Part shown: positions 1 through 9,567 of the stretch, in pieces
Numbering within the stretch: position 1 is the stretch's first letter
Layout of the letters: each line of letters begins with the position of its first letter
DNA from: an uncultured Bacilli bacterium
Lineage (GTDB): Bacteria; Bacillota_I; Bacilli_A; RF39; UBA660
NCBI GenBank assembly: GCA_910585335.1
Contig: CAJUCU010000005.1
Coordinates: 1 to 37,823, forward strand
DNA: 37,823 bases
Direction of reading: 5' to 3'
Made by a program: the position numbers and the translations under genes
Notes under the pieces: model-generated
The model's input: only the letters and a program-made list of their open reading frames with translations
Told to the model about the DNA's origin: nothing
Databases searched by the model: none

Positions 1-259
1 TATATACATATAAGTATATAACATTTGCTATATAATAAATAAAATACCTATCATCTTATATAGTGTATACTGATATATAAAAATGTATATGAGCCATTTA
101 TCTTCTTATTCGCATAATAAGTCACTATAAAATGTAAAATATCCCATTATAATAAAATATAATCAATTTAGTTTCATGATATATGAATCATCATACATAA
201 TAAAATAAGTATAAACTACTACTATTTAGACCATACTATGATTGAGAGGAGAAATAAAA

Positions 260-451
260 ATGGAAAATAAGAAACAAACTATAAAATGTGACGTAGAGTC
301 ATGCAAATACAACGATGAAGAGGGCACTTGTGAATTAGATGAAATCAAAGTTGGATGTGACTGCGATAACGATAAATGCTCTTGTACAGAAGAAACAATC
401 TGTCAATCATTCAAAGAAGATAAAAACAAAACTACAGATGATAGTGAATAA
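260..451 (+). CDS. DUF1540 small Cys-rich protein
   Basis: This 63-residue protein begins with a KCDVESCKYN segment followed by a CELDEI stretch and ends its core with TICQSF, the layout of the DUF1540 family. Eight cysteines lie in about 50 residues, so metal binding is likely, but the family has no firmly established function. The ATG at 260 is chosen over an in-frame TTG at 242 because GAGGAG (246-251) lies at normal spacing before it. The tail is polar and acidic. The gene is monocistronic and convergent with deoB, with a bidirectional terminator between. The 259 bases upstream are very AT-rich and show no further gene; I could not identify a convincing promoter there. Confidence 0.85.
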   Translation: MENKKQTIKCDVESCKYNDEEGTCELDEIKVGCDCDNDKCSCTEETICQSFKEDKNKTTDDSE

Positions 452-456
452 ATAAT

Positions 457-491
457 AAAGCTAGAACGATATTAATAATAGTTCTAGCTTT
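457..491. terminator. Bidirectional terminator between the DUF1540 gene and deoB
   Basis: A perfect 11-bp stem (AAAGCTAGAAC with GTTCTAGCTTT) encloses a 13-nt loop. T-rich sequence follows on both strands, so it can serve both convergent genes. Confidence 0.85.
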
Positions 492-559
492 ATTTTATCT
501 ATAAAATACCAACTACTCCTCCCCTTCTTTATAAATAAGAAGAAGAGGGGAAACATAGG

Positions 560-1726
560 CTATTCTAATTCATTTAAGACACTAATGCCTATCTCAGGTA
601 ACTCTACATTAAAATTATCAGCGATAGTAGCACCTATATTGGCAAGAGTATTGAATACTTTAAGACGCTTAGGTTCTAAAAAACTACGGCTATAAAGAAT
701 AACTGGCACATTTTCTCTTGTATGGTCATTACCATGAAAAGTTGGATCATTTCCATGATCTGCTGTAATAATAAGCAAATCATCTGTCTCTAACTTATTT
801 AAAATCATCGGAATCTCCACATCTAGTTCCTCAATAGCCTTTGCATAACCATCAATATCTCTAGAATGCCCATATAAATTATCAAAGTCACTTAAGTTAA
901 TCATACATAACCCTGTAAAATTCTTATCCATAATATCAGTTAACTTATTTAATCCCTCCATATTAGAAGTAGATTTTATATTCTTATTAATACCTTCCCC
1001 ATCAAAAATATCGTTGATTTTACCAATGGCAATTACATTGTAGTTATTCTCAATTAAACTATCTAAAACTGACTTTTTAGGAGGTTTTAATGCATAATCT
1101 TTTCTCCCATTGTGATTCAACTTAAAGTCCCCTGCACTACCCGTAAAAGGTCTAGCAATGACTCTCCCTACTCTCCAGTCTTCTTTCAAAGTAATCGCTC
1201 TAATTTTCTCACAATATTCGTACAATCTAGAGACAGGAATCACATCTTCATGCGCTGCCACTTGTAAATCAGAATCAGCAGACGTATAAATAATTAAAGA
1301 ACCATAATTTAATTGTCGATCCCCCAATTCCTGGATAATCATCTCATCATTAGAACACTTATTTCCGATGATTCTACGTCCTGTAACTTCTTCTATTCCC
1401 ACCAACACTTCAGCAGGGAAACCGTTATTAAATGTCTTAAAAGGAATATTATTAGTAATTCCCATCATTTCATAATGCCCATTTAGTGTGTCTTTTCCAG
1501 CATTGTTTGGTTTCGCAATAGTATAGTAAGCATCGACATCATTATTCTCTTTCATATTAAGAGTATCCAAAAAACCAATCTTCTTCAAATTAGGAATAAA
1601 CAAATCCCCTTTTTCTTTTATATGTCCAAGTGTATTAGCACCAACATCACCATAATAATTAGCATCCTCAGCCTCTCCTACTCCTAAAGAATCTAAAATC
1701 ATTAAAAATACACGTTTAAATTTCAT
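560..1726 (-). CDS. deoB: Phosphopentomutase
   Basis: DeoB interconverts ribose (deoxyribose) 1- and 5-phosphates in nucleoside salvage. The 388 residues match the family length. Alkaline-phosphatase-superfamily metal sites are visible: an N-terminal LDSLGVGEA with Asp12, GKDTLNGHYEMMG with the expected phospho-acceptor Thr near residue 80, and a C-terminal TADHGNDPTFHGNDHTRE cluster. AAAGGAG precedes the ATG and overlaps the xerD stop, leaving 11 nt between the genes, so deoB is the second gene of a xerD-deoB operon. The same order (ripX-drm) is known in Bacillus subtilis. Confidence 0.97.
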   Translation of the reverse strand: MKFKRVFLMILDSLGVGEAEDANYYGDVGANTLGHIKEKGDLFIPNLKKIGFLDTLNMKENNDVDAYYTIAKPNNAGKDTLNGHYEMMGITNNIPFKTFNNGFPAEVLVGIEEVTGRRIIGNKCSNDEMIIQELGDRQLNYGSLIIYTSADSDLQVAAHEDVIPVSRLYEYCEKIRAITLKEDWRVGRVIARPFTGSAGDFKLNHNGRKDYALKPPKKSVLDSLIENNYNVIAIGKINDIFDGEGINKNIKSTSNMEGLNKLTDIMDKNFTGLCMINLSDFDNLYGHSRDIDGYAKAIEELDVEIPMILNKLETDDLLIITADHGNDPTFHGNDHTRENVPVILYSRSFLEPKRLKVFNTLANIGATIADNFNVELPEIGISVLNELE

Positions 1727-1737
1727 AATTATCTCCT

Positions 1738-2625
1738 TTATTTATGATCTCTAGGATGATAGGTATGATAATCAGCCTTCACCTTTTCATCACTAACATG
1801 CGTATATATTTTGGTAGTAGAAATATCCGAATGTCCAAGCAACTCTTGAATACTTCGTAAATCAGCCCCACGATTTAATAAATGGGTGGCAAAAGAATGT
1901 CTCAATGTATGAGGTGAAACATCAGAATGAAGTCCCTTTTCTTTTAATATCTTCTTTAAAATTTTAAAAAAACCTTGCCTAGAAATCTTCTCACCACGGC
2001 TGTTAAGAAATAAGGCATCACAATTTTTGCCTTTCAAGAAGGCATCTCTATACTCCAAATAAAGTCTCACATAATACATACTATACTCGCCAATCGGGAC
2101 AATCCTCTCTTTTCGTCCCTTACCCATTACACGAATCACACATGCAGTATAATCAAGATCAAATACTTTCAATTCTATTAACTCAGAAATTCTGAGTCCT
2201 GTTCCATATAACAATTCTAACATAGCTTTATTGCGATAGTCAAATGGACTTAAGAGCGCAATGTCAAGGAGCTTATCTACATCATCGACAGATAATGCTC
2301 TAGGCACTTTCTTTCGAAGCTTTGGACGACTAACAGTAGCCGAAATATCTTCTGAAAGAACCTCTGTTCGTACCAAATAAGCAAAAAAATTTTTAATACT
2401 CGTCAATTTATGAGCAACAGTAGTATCCGTTTTACCAGACTGAAATTCATGTTTCAAATAATTTTCAATATCTAAAACAGTGATTTTTTGAATACAAATA
2501 TCATCACCCAAATATTTTGAAAACATCTTCAAATCATTTCGATAGGACTGAATAGAAGCATCTGTCAATCCTTTTTCGAAAATACAATAATTTAAAAAAT
2601 CAGCGATTGCCACTTGCATTTTCAC
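1738..2625 (-). CDS. xerD: Site-specific tyrosine recombinase XerD
   Basis: XerD works with a partner recombinase at the chromosomal dif site to resolve dimers. The 295-residue protein has an N-terminal SAM-like DNA-binding domain (about 1-90) and a catalytic domain with all expected residues: Arg145, Lys169, His239, Arg242, His265 and nucleophile Tyr274. XerD rather than XerC is assigned from its position directly before deoB, as in Bacillus. The start may be the GTG at 2625 or the ATG at 2619; GGTGG lies just upstream. It is the first gene of the xerD-deoB transcript. Confidence 0.92.
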   Translation of the reverse strand: MKMQVAIADFLNYCIFEKGLTDASIQSYRNDLKMFSKYLGDDICIQKITVLDIENYLKHEFQSGKTDTTVAHKLTSIKNFFAYLVRTEVLSEDISATVSRPKLRKKVPRALSVDDVDKLLDIALLSPFDYRNKAMLELLYGTGLRISELIELKVFDLDYTACVIRVMGKGRKERIVPIGEYSMYYVRLYLEYRDAFLKGKNCDALFLNSRGEKISRQGFFKILKKILKEKGLHSDVSPHTLRHSFATHLLNRGADLRSIQELLGHSDISTTKIYTHVSDEKVKADYHTYHPRDHK

Positions 2626-2659
2626 AAAAAACCACCATCTTCACTAGTATTATGTTCTA

Positions 2660-2688
2660 ACTATATAATATCCCCCCATATTTTTCAA
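2660..2688 (-). promoter_or_regulatory. Sigma-A promoter of xerD-deoB
   Basis: On the minus strand TTGAAA (2688-2683), a 17-bp spacer and TATAGT (2665-2660) lie about 35 nt upstream of the xerD start. Confidence 0.7.
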
Positions 2689-2724
2689 TAGTATACTTTT
2701 AATTTCTAAAAAATATAGACAAAG

Positions 2725-2754
2725 AAAAACTAGCAAATACAAATTATTTGCTAG
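2725..2754 (-). terminator. Terminator of the unknown gene at 2744-3424
   Basis: A perfect 10-bp stem, CTAGCAAATA with TATTTGCTAG and a 5-nt loop, includes the stop codon and is followed on the minus strand by TTTTTC. Confidence 0.9.
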
Positions 2755-3424
2755 CGCTAAGTACTTTAATCAGTGCTTTATTCTCTAAAATAGCACCAGT
2801 AGAATTTTCGTCTCGTCCAGCTAAGTATTCTACACGTGATTCTTGTAGTGTTCTTCCATCATATGTAACAGTTTTTCTAACTAAGTTCTCTGTTTCAAAT
2901 TTATCAGAAGAATGAATCTTTTTCAAAGTAATATAAGTAGTTAACAGATAAGAATCATCTGATACAGCATAGAAACAAGATTCTTCTGTAACAACAAAGC
3001 GATCGTCTTTAACAGAAGAACAGCAATCCACTAATAACATGGCTCCATTATTTACTTCTACTGTAACTAAATTCAAAGTATCGCGCACTTTATCTTTCAA
3101 TTCCACTGTGAAAGGCGCAATCTCCATTCCCATTGCCTCTGCCATTTTATGTACTTCGCGCATCTTTTTAAAATCCACTGTTTGATATAAAAGTGCTAAC
3201 TCTTGATACATTTTATCAAAATGACATAAATTCTCTTTATTCTTAGCAATAGTATCAATCATATCTCTCTCTTCTTTTGCTACACGGCTACATTCATTAG
3301 CATAATATAATATACGTTGTAAAATATCTGTCTCATCATCAGAAGGAAGATAATTAATACAATCCATTAGTTCTGATTTTAGTTGACCAACGACACCAAA
3401 GCCATCAGCATATATTCTTGACAT
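2744..3424 (-). CDS. Protein of unknown function, 226 aa
   Basis: I do not recognise this family. The protein is soluble, with no signal peptide or membrane segment. The N-terminal half (about 15-115) is rich in charged and helix-forming residues. The C-terminal half (about 115-210) alternates hydrophobic and polar residues, suggesting a beta-rich domain; it contains a CC pair (VDCCSS). GGAGGAG stands at good spacing before the ATG, and the gene has its own promoter and a strong terminator, so it is a genuine single-gene transcript divergent from rarA. No function is inferred. Confidence 0.8.
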   Translation of the reverse strand: MSRIYADGFGVVGQLKSELMDCINYLPSDDETDILQRILYYANECSRVAKEERDMIDTIAKNKENLCHFDKMYQELALLYQTVDFKKMREVHKMAEAMGMEIAPFTVELKDKVRDTLNLVTVEVNNGAMLLVDCCSSVKDDRFVVTEESCFYAVSDDSYLLTTYITLKKIHSSDKFETENLVRKTVTYDGRTLQESRVEYLAGRDENSTGAILENKALIKVLSASK

Positions 3425-3449
3425 AAAGCCACTCCTCCCTGTCTAATTA

Positions 3450-3479
3450 ATCATACTACAAGAAAAGAAAAAATGTCAA
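3450..3479 (-). promoter_or_regulatory. Sigma-A promoter of the unknown gene
   Basis: Minus strand: TTGACA (3479-3474), an 18-bp pyrimidine-rich spacer, TATGAT (3455-3450). Confidence 0.7.
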
Positions 3480-3577
3480 TAACTGCCCTTCTTATTTTGA
3501 GTATATGAGTAAAGAAAGAACTATATTCAAAAAGCAAAAAAAATGATAAAATAAATATATCAAAGGAGTGATGGTAA

Positions 3578-4795
3578 ATGGAAAAACCCCTAGCTTTAAA
3601 AATGGCCCCTCAATCGCTCAATGATGTTCTAGGTCAACACCATTTGATTGGGAAAGGAAAAATACTTTCTAATTTAGTAAAAAATAAAAAAGTCTTTTCT
3701 ATGATACTTTACGGAAAACCAGGAATTGGAAAAACATCCATCGCAAATGCAATTGTAAAAGACTTAAATGTACGCTACCGCTTTTTAAATGCGACGATTA
3801 ATAACAAAAAAGATTTTGATATTGTAATAGAAGAAGCAAAAATGTATGATGGTCTTGTATTAATTATGGATGAAATTCACAGACTAAACAAAGACAAACA
3901 AGATCTTCTCCTCCCCCAACTGGAAAGTGGGCTTATTACATTAATTGGAATGACAACTTCGAATCCTTATCACGCCATTAATCCAGCGATTCGTAGTAGA
4001 TGTCAACTATTTGAATTAGAAGAATTAGAAACAGAAGACATTGTAAAAGGTTTGAAAAAAGCAATAAAACATCCTGATTTAGATAAAATTAAAATAGATA
4101 CAGAAGCAATAAAATATATTGCCAAATTAGCAGGAAGTGACTTGCGTTTTGCATATAACTTATTAGAGATATCTTACTTTTCTACAAACGATCAACATAT
4201 TACAATAGAAGTAGTAAAAAAAATAAACTCTAAACCTGCGTTTTTTCACGATAAAGGAGATGACGGACACTACGATGTCCTAAGTGCTTTTCAAAAATCC
4301 ATTCGTGGTAGTGATGTTGACGCAGCCCTTCATTATCTAGCTAGACTAATCATCGCTGGAGACTTAGAAAGTATTTTTCGTAGAATGAGTGTCATTGCTT
4401 ATGAAGATATTGGTCTAGCCAATCCTGGAATTGGTCCAAAAGTAGATGCTGCAATCCGCGCTGCAGAAAGAGTTGGTCTTCCAGAAGCACGGATCCCTCT
4501 TGGAACGATTGTAACAGAAATGGCACTTTCTCCAAAATCAAATACCGCCCATATTGCCCTTGATATTGCTATTAGAGACATTGAATCAGGTAATACAGGG
4601 AATGTACCAAAACATATCAAAACAAGCTCAGAAGACTATAAATACCCACATGATTATCCAGGCTGTTTTGTAAAACAACAATATTTACCTGGTAAAATAA
4701 AAAATGCAAAATATTATCATCCGAAAAGTAGCGGTTATGAAGCAACAATCAAACAGATTTATGACAAATTAGAAGCACTAAAGAAAAACACATAA
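3578..4795 (+). CDS. rarA: Replication-associated recombination protein A (MgsA/RarA AAA+ ATPase)
   Basis: RarA is a clamp-loader-like AAA+ ATPase acting at stalled replication forks. The 405 residues contain Walker A GKPGIGKT (46-53), Walker B with MDEIHR (97-102), a sensor-1 TTSNP at 126-130 and arginine-finger segment NPAIRSRC (135-142). The C-terminal tetramerisation region ends in the usual QQYLPGKI and YYHPKSSGYE segments. AAAGGAG sits 9 nt before the ATG; an overlapping ATG at 3571 is out of frame. It is a single gene converging on holA. Confidence 0.95.
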   Translation: MEKPLALKMAPQSLNDVLGQHHLIGKGKILSNLVKNKKVFSMILYGKPGIGKTSIANAIVKDLNVRYRFLNATINNKKDFDIVIEEAKMYDGLVLIMDEIHRLNKDKQDLLLPQLESGLITLIGMTTSNPYHAINPAIRSRCQLFELEELETEDIVKGLKKAIKHPDLDKIKIDTEAIKYIAKLAGSDLRFAYNLLEISYFSTNDQHITIEVVKKINSKPAFFHDKGDDGHYDVLSAFQKSIRGSDVDAALHYLARLIIAGDLESIFRRMSVIAYEDIGLANPGIGPKVDAAIRAAERVGLPEARIPLGTIVTEMALSPKSNTAHIALDIAIRDIESGNTGNVPKHIKTSSEDYKYPHDYPGCFVKQQYLPGKIKNAKYYHPKSSGYEATIKQIYDKLEALKKNT

Positions 4796-4816
4796 AAGCT
4801 TCTTTTTTTATGTGTT
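4787..4816. terminator. Bidirectional terminator between rarA and holA
   Basis: AACACATAAAA pairs with TTTTATGTGTT (11 bp) across an 8-nt loop. The T tail is clearer on the minus strand, so it probably mainly ends the alaS-holA transcript while also closing rarA. Confidence 0.75.
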
Positions 4817-4824
4817 ATCCTATT

Positions 4825-5775
4825 TTATAAATCAATTAAAAACATTTCAAATCCAACAGTAGCATCAATTTTTCCACTTTTGATACGATAATCTAAATCA
4901 TGCAATTTATGAATAAGCTGTCGTACTTCTTCTTCGTGATATAAAGGTAAAAATAAAAGCGTCTTCTGAATCCGAAATGGATGTTCTTTTAGCCGTTTTG
5001 CTAACTCATCCTTCTTCATATTCATCCTTTTTCCAAGTAAAACTTGATAAACAAGCTTCATTTGGCTCTCAATTAACCCAATCATAGAATGTGGCTCAAA
5101 ATGATATTCTTTCAATAAATCATAGTAATAAAATACTTGTTTCTTATCCTTACTAGCAATTGCTTTCACAAAGTCAAAAGCCAACTGTTCTGTATTAGAA
5201 CATTTCTTAACCACTAGCTGTGAAATATCGTCCGAAGAAATCTTTTTAGTATCCAGTGCAAACAGACGTAACTTTTCACATTCATTAAAAAGTTTAGTAG
5301 TGTCTTCCTCACAATATTCTACCAATAAACGACTAGCATCTGAAGCAATTTCATAACCAGCAAGCTCCTCTTCCACAATCTCCATCGGATCTACGTCTAA
5401 TGTTACAACTTCCACTAATTTCTTCGTCTCTTTTACAATCTTTTTTCTCTCATCACATTTAGATACCCCCATAAGAAGAAGAGCTTCTGGATTTGGGTTC
5501 TGAAGGTATTTTAGAAAAAGAGAGAGATCTTCTTCACTGAATTTAATATCGCTGGCCATCAAGAATAACGCCTGTTTAATAACCACAACTTTTCGAGGAG
5601 AGAGAAAAGAATAAGTATCCAACTCTTGCAATACTTGTGCCATACTATACTCTTCTAAGTCATAAGAAATAACTTCCTCCCCTTCAAATCCAGAAGAAGT
5701 GGTCAACTCCTCTATTTTCTTTTGCAATAAGCTCCTATCTTTACTCTCAATTAAATAACATTGCATCTTAGCCAT
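4825..5775 (-). CDS. holA: DNA polymerase III subunit delta
   Basis: HolA is the delta wrench subunit of the clamp loader. The 316-residue length fits, with an N-terminal FEGEEVISYDLEEYS region, a PRKVVVIKQALFL strand typical of the family, and a C-terminal helical collar domain ending IKSGKIDATVGFEMFLIDL. Its ATG overlaps the alaS stop by 8 nt (5768-5775), so translation is probably coupled; a second ATG at 5766 is possible. Delta subunits lack a working ATPase site, and no Walker A is seen. It is the last gene of the T-box-controlled alaS operon. Confidence 0.9.
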   Translation of the reverse strand: MAKMQCYLIESKDRSLLQKKIEELTTSSGFEGEEVISYDLEEYSMAQVLQELDTYSFLSPRKVVVIKQALFLMASDIKFSEEDLSLFLKYLQNPNPEALLLMGVSKCDERKKIVKETKKLVEVVTLDVDPMEIVEEELAGYEIASDASRLLVEYCEEDTTKLFNECEKLRLFALDTKKISSDDISQLVVKKCSNTEQLAFDFVKAIASKDKKQVFYYYDLLKEYHFEPHSMIGLIESQMKLVYQVLLGKRMNMKKDELAKRLKEHPFRIQKTLLFLPLYHEEEVRQLIHKLHDLDYRIKSGKIDATVGFEMFLIDL

Positions 5776-8455
5776 GAATTTCTTGTTCCACTTCTGCCAA
5801 CAGAGAATCTAAATCAAGAACTTCTCTAGAACCACCTTGGGCAAAAGTCTCACTTCCCCCTCCATTACCATTAGAAGCCGAAGCCACTTTTTTAATCAAG
5901 AATCCAGCATGTAAAGAGCCATTACTACGACAGATAAAATTAACACTTTGATCCTCTTTTTGATTAGCAAAAAAAGCAACATTTAATTGATCTTCATTAA
6001 TTAAATAATCAGCAATCGTTTTTAAAACATGTAAATCCATATTATTTACTTTCATAACAAGAAAACTCATATCATCACGATGCTTTATTTGATTACGATA
6101 GAAATCTAAATCATCTAAAGCATGCTCACGCATAGCATCTTGAAATTTCTTTTCTAAATCACGTACTTCACCTTGAATATAACTAAGTTCATTACGATTA
6201 AATATAATATCTTGATAAGATTGAGGCTTAGAATTATCAATATCTACATCAAAATGAAGAGAGATTCCATTCTTATTAGCCTCTTCTAAAATTGCTCTCG
6301 CTTTCATTAATAATTTAATCATTTCATCATTGTATGGTTGAATCATATCAAATAAAATCTTTTCAATCTTTTTGCCAGTAGCTGCTTCCACGCGATATAC
6401 ATTACTTCCTTTTGATTCATAAGAGAAAATGGAAAACTTTTTAATATCTTTGGTGTTACTAGCATGTGTACCACCACATAATTCTATTGATTTTCCCATT
6501 TTAACAACACGGACCATTTCCCCATATTTTTCAGAGAAAAGTGCCATCGCTCCCATTTTTTTCGCTTTATCAAGGGGCATAACTTCGGTAGAAACTATGT
6601 ATTGTTTTTCAATCATCTCATTTACCATATTCTCTACTGCCAAAGCCTTCTCATCTGTCATTTTACCAGCATAAGTAAAGTCAAGTCTAAGACGTTCTTC
6701 ATCCACATAACTTCCTGCTTGATGTACACCATCCCCTAGTATATTTCTTAGGGCATAATGTAACAAATGCACACTAGAATGATTGGCTTCAATCGCTCTT
6801 CTTCTTTCTTTATCTACAACAATCTCACAATCATCCTTCAGCTCAATCATACCATCTAATACTTTTACTTTATGAATATGTTGGCCATTAGGAGCCTTAA
6901 ATACATCCAATACACGCGCTTTAAAGTTTTTTCCTATAATCATACCCGTATCACTAACTTGACCACCAGACTCAGCATAAAAACAGGTTCTCTTGAGCGC
7001 AATATAACCATCACCCTTTAATGATTTTTCTAATTTCTCTTTTGAAAAAATACCAATGACATTACTTTTTACACGATAAAGTCCATAAACAAAAGTAGAC
7101 TCTTTTGTGAAATCAAGTAATACTTGTTTATTGCTCGCCATAGATGTTTTGGTTTTTGCATTTTTCTGTGACAGTTCACGTTGCATTGCCATATATTTAT
7201 CAAACTCTTCACGACTAACAGTAAAGCCATGTTCTAATAAATACTCTTCTGTAAGTTCAAAAGGAAAACCAAAAGTATCATATAGTCTAAACACATCCTC
7301 CCCAGAAATCTTATGATCAGACGAATTTTCCATCAACTCTTCTAGACGTCTTTCTCCTGCCTCTAAAGTGTTTAAAAATAGTTTTTCTTCTTCTAAGACT
7401 AAAGTTTCAACAGTCCCTCTATTGTTATTCAAATAAGGATAAGCTTCTTCCATAGCCGCCACAACATCAGACACTAACAAATATAAAAATGGTTCTCTAA
7501 ATCCAAGTTTCTTTCCATAGCGTACGCTCCGACGAAGAAGTCGTCTTAATACATAACCACGACCTACATTCTCAAATAAAGCACCATCCGATAAAGCAAA
7601 AGTAATAGCCCTCATATGATCAGCAATCACTTTAAAAGCAGTTTGTCCTTCATAAAGAATACCACTCATTTTTTCAATCCGATCGATGATTGGTCGTAAT
7701 AAATCGGTCTCAAACGGAGTATCTGCATCTTGAAAGACAATACACCATCTCTCAAGCCCAGCCCCAGTATCAATATTTTTGTGCGGAAGTTCATGGTATT
7801 TACTTCTAGGTATATTCTTCTTCGAATTAAACTGTGAGAAAACATTATTCCAAATTTCAATATAACGCTCTTGTTCCTCATCTTTCTGAAACTTTAAGAA
7901 AGCATCTCCCGCAGGATCATATTTTTCACCACGATCATAAAAAATCTCGCTATCTGGACCACAAGGACCTTCTCCAATTTCCCAAAAATTCTCATCTAGC
8001 CTTACAATATGATCTTCAGGCATCCCCAGCGATAACCATTTTTGATAAGCATCATCATCTTCTGTATAAACGGTAACATATAGTTTTTCTAAAGGAATAG
8101 AGAAATACTCGTTAGATGTCAATAGTTCAAAAGCAAATTCAATTGCCTCTTCTTTAAAGTAGTCTCCAATTGAAAAATTCCCCATCATTTCAAAAAAGGT
8201 CAAATGACGTTTTGTCACACCAACATTTTCTATATCATTAGTACGAATACATTTTTGAATATTAGTAATACGTTTAGACTCTGGTATTTCACTTCCATCA
8301 AAATATTTTTTTAAAGGTGCCACTCCAGCATTAATCCAAAGTAGACTATCATCATTAACGGGTACTAAAGAAGCGCTCTTTTCTATTTTATGATTTTTAC
8401 TTTTAAAGTAAGAAAGCCACATATTTCTAATTTCGTTATGACTCATTCTTTTCAT
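5768..8455 (-). CDS. alaS: Alanine--tRNA ligase
   Basis: AlaRS charges tRNA-Ala and edits mis-charged Ser/Gly. The 895-residue protein is full length: class II catalytic core (about 1-240, with motif 2 around FFEMMGNFSIGDYF), tRNA-binding region, editing domain with zinc ligands HSSVH (His559, His563) and CGGTH (Cys660, His664), and C-Ala domain with GGGSETFAQGGS near the end. The ATG overlaps the upstream stop (TAATG), indicating coupling, and GAGAGGG lies before it. A T-box leader with a GCU specifier heads the operon at about 9.7 kb. Confidence 0.98.
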   Translation of the reverse strand: MKRMSHNEIRNMWLSYFKSKNHKIEKSASLVPVNDDSLLWINAGVAPLKKYFDGSEIPESKRITNIQKCIRTNDIENVGVTKRHLTFFEMMGNFSIGDYFKEEAIEFAFELLTSNEYFSIPLEKLYVTVYTEDDDAYQKWLSLGMPEDHIVRLDENFWEIGEGPCGPDSEIFYDRGEKYDPAGDAFLKFQKDEEQERYIEIWNNVFSQFNSKKNIPRSKYHELPHKNIDTGAGLERWCIVFQDADTPFETDLLRPIIDRIEKMSGILYEGQTAFKVIADHMRAITFALSDGALFENVGRGYVLRRLLRRSVRYGKKLGFREPFLYLLVSDVVAAMEEAYPYLNNNRGTVETLVLEEEKLFLNTLEAGERRLEELMENSSDHKISGEDVFRLYDTFGFPFELTEEYLLEHGFTVSREEFDKYMAMQRELSQKNAKTKTSMASNKQVLLDFTKESTFVYGLYRVKSNVIGIFSKEKLEKSLKGDGYIALKRTCFYAESGGQVSDTGMIIGKNFKARVLDVFKAPNGQHIHKVKVLDGMIELKDDCEIVVDKERRRAIEANHSSVHLLHYALRNILGDGVHQAGSYVDEERLRLDFTYAGKMTDEKALAVENMVNEMIEKQYIVSTEVMPLDKAKKMGAMALFSEKYGEMVRVVKMGKSIELCGGTHASNTKDIKKFSIFSYESKGSNVYRVEAATGKKIEKILFDMIQPYNDEMIKLLMKARAILEEANKNGISLHFDVDIDNSKPQSYQDIIFNRNELSYIQGEVRDLEKKFQDAMREHALDDLDFYRNQIKHRDDMSFLVMKVNNMDLHVLKTIADYLINEDQLNVAFFANQKEDQSVNFICRSNGSLHAGFLIKKVASASNGNGGGSETFAQGGSREVLDLDSLLAEVEQEIHG

Positions 8456-9018
8456 TATGCCCTCTCTCCTTTCTCGATATCTTTTAAGATTTCTTCTAAT
8501 CTTTCATAATACTTTTCAACTGTATCATTATTGAAAATAAAGTAATCAGCATAGGCAATAGGCCCACCTTTCGCTAAATTTTCAATTTCTGAAATATCAC
8601 GATAACAAACATCCGCCTTAGTAAAAGGTCTATCCACTCTTTTTCCTACTCTCTCATAACGTAGTGCTTTATCCGTGATAATGGCAATTAACTGCAAATG
8701 AGGGAATTTTTCAATTAAATATTGATACTCATACCAAGAGTATAATCCATCTAAAACCACATCAGAACTCTCTAATGATTTTCTAATATCTTCTTCTAAA
8801 AATTTAGCATAGCACTCTGGTCCATGTTCTTTCCGCAAATTTTCTCGAAACTCTTTTTCACTTTTTCCATCAGGTGTACGCATAACCCCTGCTTCTTCCA
8901 TTAATTGATAGGTAATACCACCAAAATAAAGTTTAGTCCAACCTTTATTCTCTAAATAATCAGTCGCAATGCTTTTTCCACTGCCACTCATTCCAACAAT
9001 TGCAATTAACTTATTCAT
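8455..9018 (-). CDS. P-loop nucleotide kinase, UPF0200/dephospho-CoA-kinase-like
   Basis: The 187 residues begin with Walker A GMSGSGKS (9-16). The following pattern (REEF-like FRENLRKEHGPECYA, then VVLDGLYSWYEYQYL, AIITDKALRYERV and RPFTKADVCYRDISE) resembles UPF0200 and CoaE kinases. The substrate is unknown; a canonical dephospho-CoA kinase would look different. It overlaps its upstream neighbour by 4 nt (ATGA) and alaS by 1 nt, so the three are translated as one unit under the alanine T-box. Confidence 0.75.
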   Translation of the reverse strand: MNKLIAIVGMSGSGKSIATDYLENKGWTKLYFGGITYQLMEEAGVMRTPDGKSEKEFRENLRKEHGPECYAKFLEEDIRKSLESSDVVLDGLYSWYEYQYLIEKFPHLQLIAIITDKALRYERVGKRVDRPFTKADVCYRDISEIENLAKGGPIAYADYFIFNNDTVEKYYERLEEILKDIEKGERA

Positions 9019-9554
9019 ACTCTCTCTCCTTCTTCCACAATTTTTAAAGCTTCTTTCTTTAACGAATCATCATTCTGATTAAAAACCACAAAGTCAAAAT
9101 CATGATATCCTTCTAAATCCTGTTCTGTCACATGCTGTTTTTCTGTATCAGTGAGCAAGGAAGGATTCTGTTTTCGAATCAGTTGAATCGTAATAATAGA
9201 GGGATATTGATTTTTTAATTTCACAATTTCTTCTTGTAGGCGCCCATCTGTAATAATACCAACATCGAAAAACCGATCTAAAATACGAATATCATCAAAT
9301 AACCGGTTTAAAAGAAAGTCTGGCATATGAAGTTCTTCTTTAATATATTCAATTCCCATTTTTTGAAGAAATTGACGTGGTTTATCTTCTTCTTTTCCAT
9401 TCCAGCCAAAATAATCATAAGCATAATGATAAAGTGGTGCCGTAATCCGAAGAAGGCAAACACGCTTCCCACGCTTTGTTAGTTCTTCTTTTAACATTTC
9501 TGCAAAATAGTTTTTCCCAGTCTTCGCATAACCAGCAATTAAGTATAATTTCAT
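9015..9554 (-). CDS. P-loop kinase resembling deoxynucleoside monophosphate kinases
   Basis: The 179-residue protein starts with Walker A GYAKTGKN (8-15). It continues with a helical lid region (WNGKEEDKPRQFLQKMG) and the DGRLQEEI segment, a layout similar to phage-type dNMP kinases; the substrate cannot be fixed from sequence. It is the first gene after the T-box terminator, with TTGGAGGA before its ATG, and overlaps the next kinase by 4 nt. Confidence 0.65.
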   Translation of the reverse strand: MKLYLIAGYAKTGKNYFAEMLKEELTKRGKRVCLLRITAPLYHYAYDYFGWNGKEEDKPRQFLQKMGIEYIKEELHMPDFLLNRLFDDIRILDRFFDVGIITDGRLQEEIVKLKNQYPSIITIQLIRKQNPSLLTDTEKQHVTEQDLEGYHDFDFVVFNQNDDSLKKEALKIVEEGERV

Positions 9555-9567
9555 ATATCCTCCAACA

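Noticed and set aside
1..259. A possible sporulation-sigma promoter (CATACTAT) before the DUF1540 gene
   Set aside because: The -10 is close to a SigE-type box, but the -35 does not fit well and the region is so AT-rich that such matches are expected by chance.
4399..4620. A 73-codon ORF antisense to rarA
   Set aside because: It lies wholly inside rarA, has no ribosome site and reads as low-complexity noise; a shadow of a real gene. The same holds for the ORFs at 6429-6674, 7834-8076, 10524-10778, 17064-17249, 19857-20048, 29541-29804 and 36265-36509.
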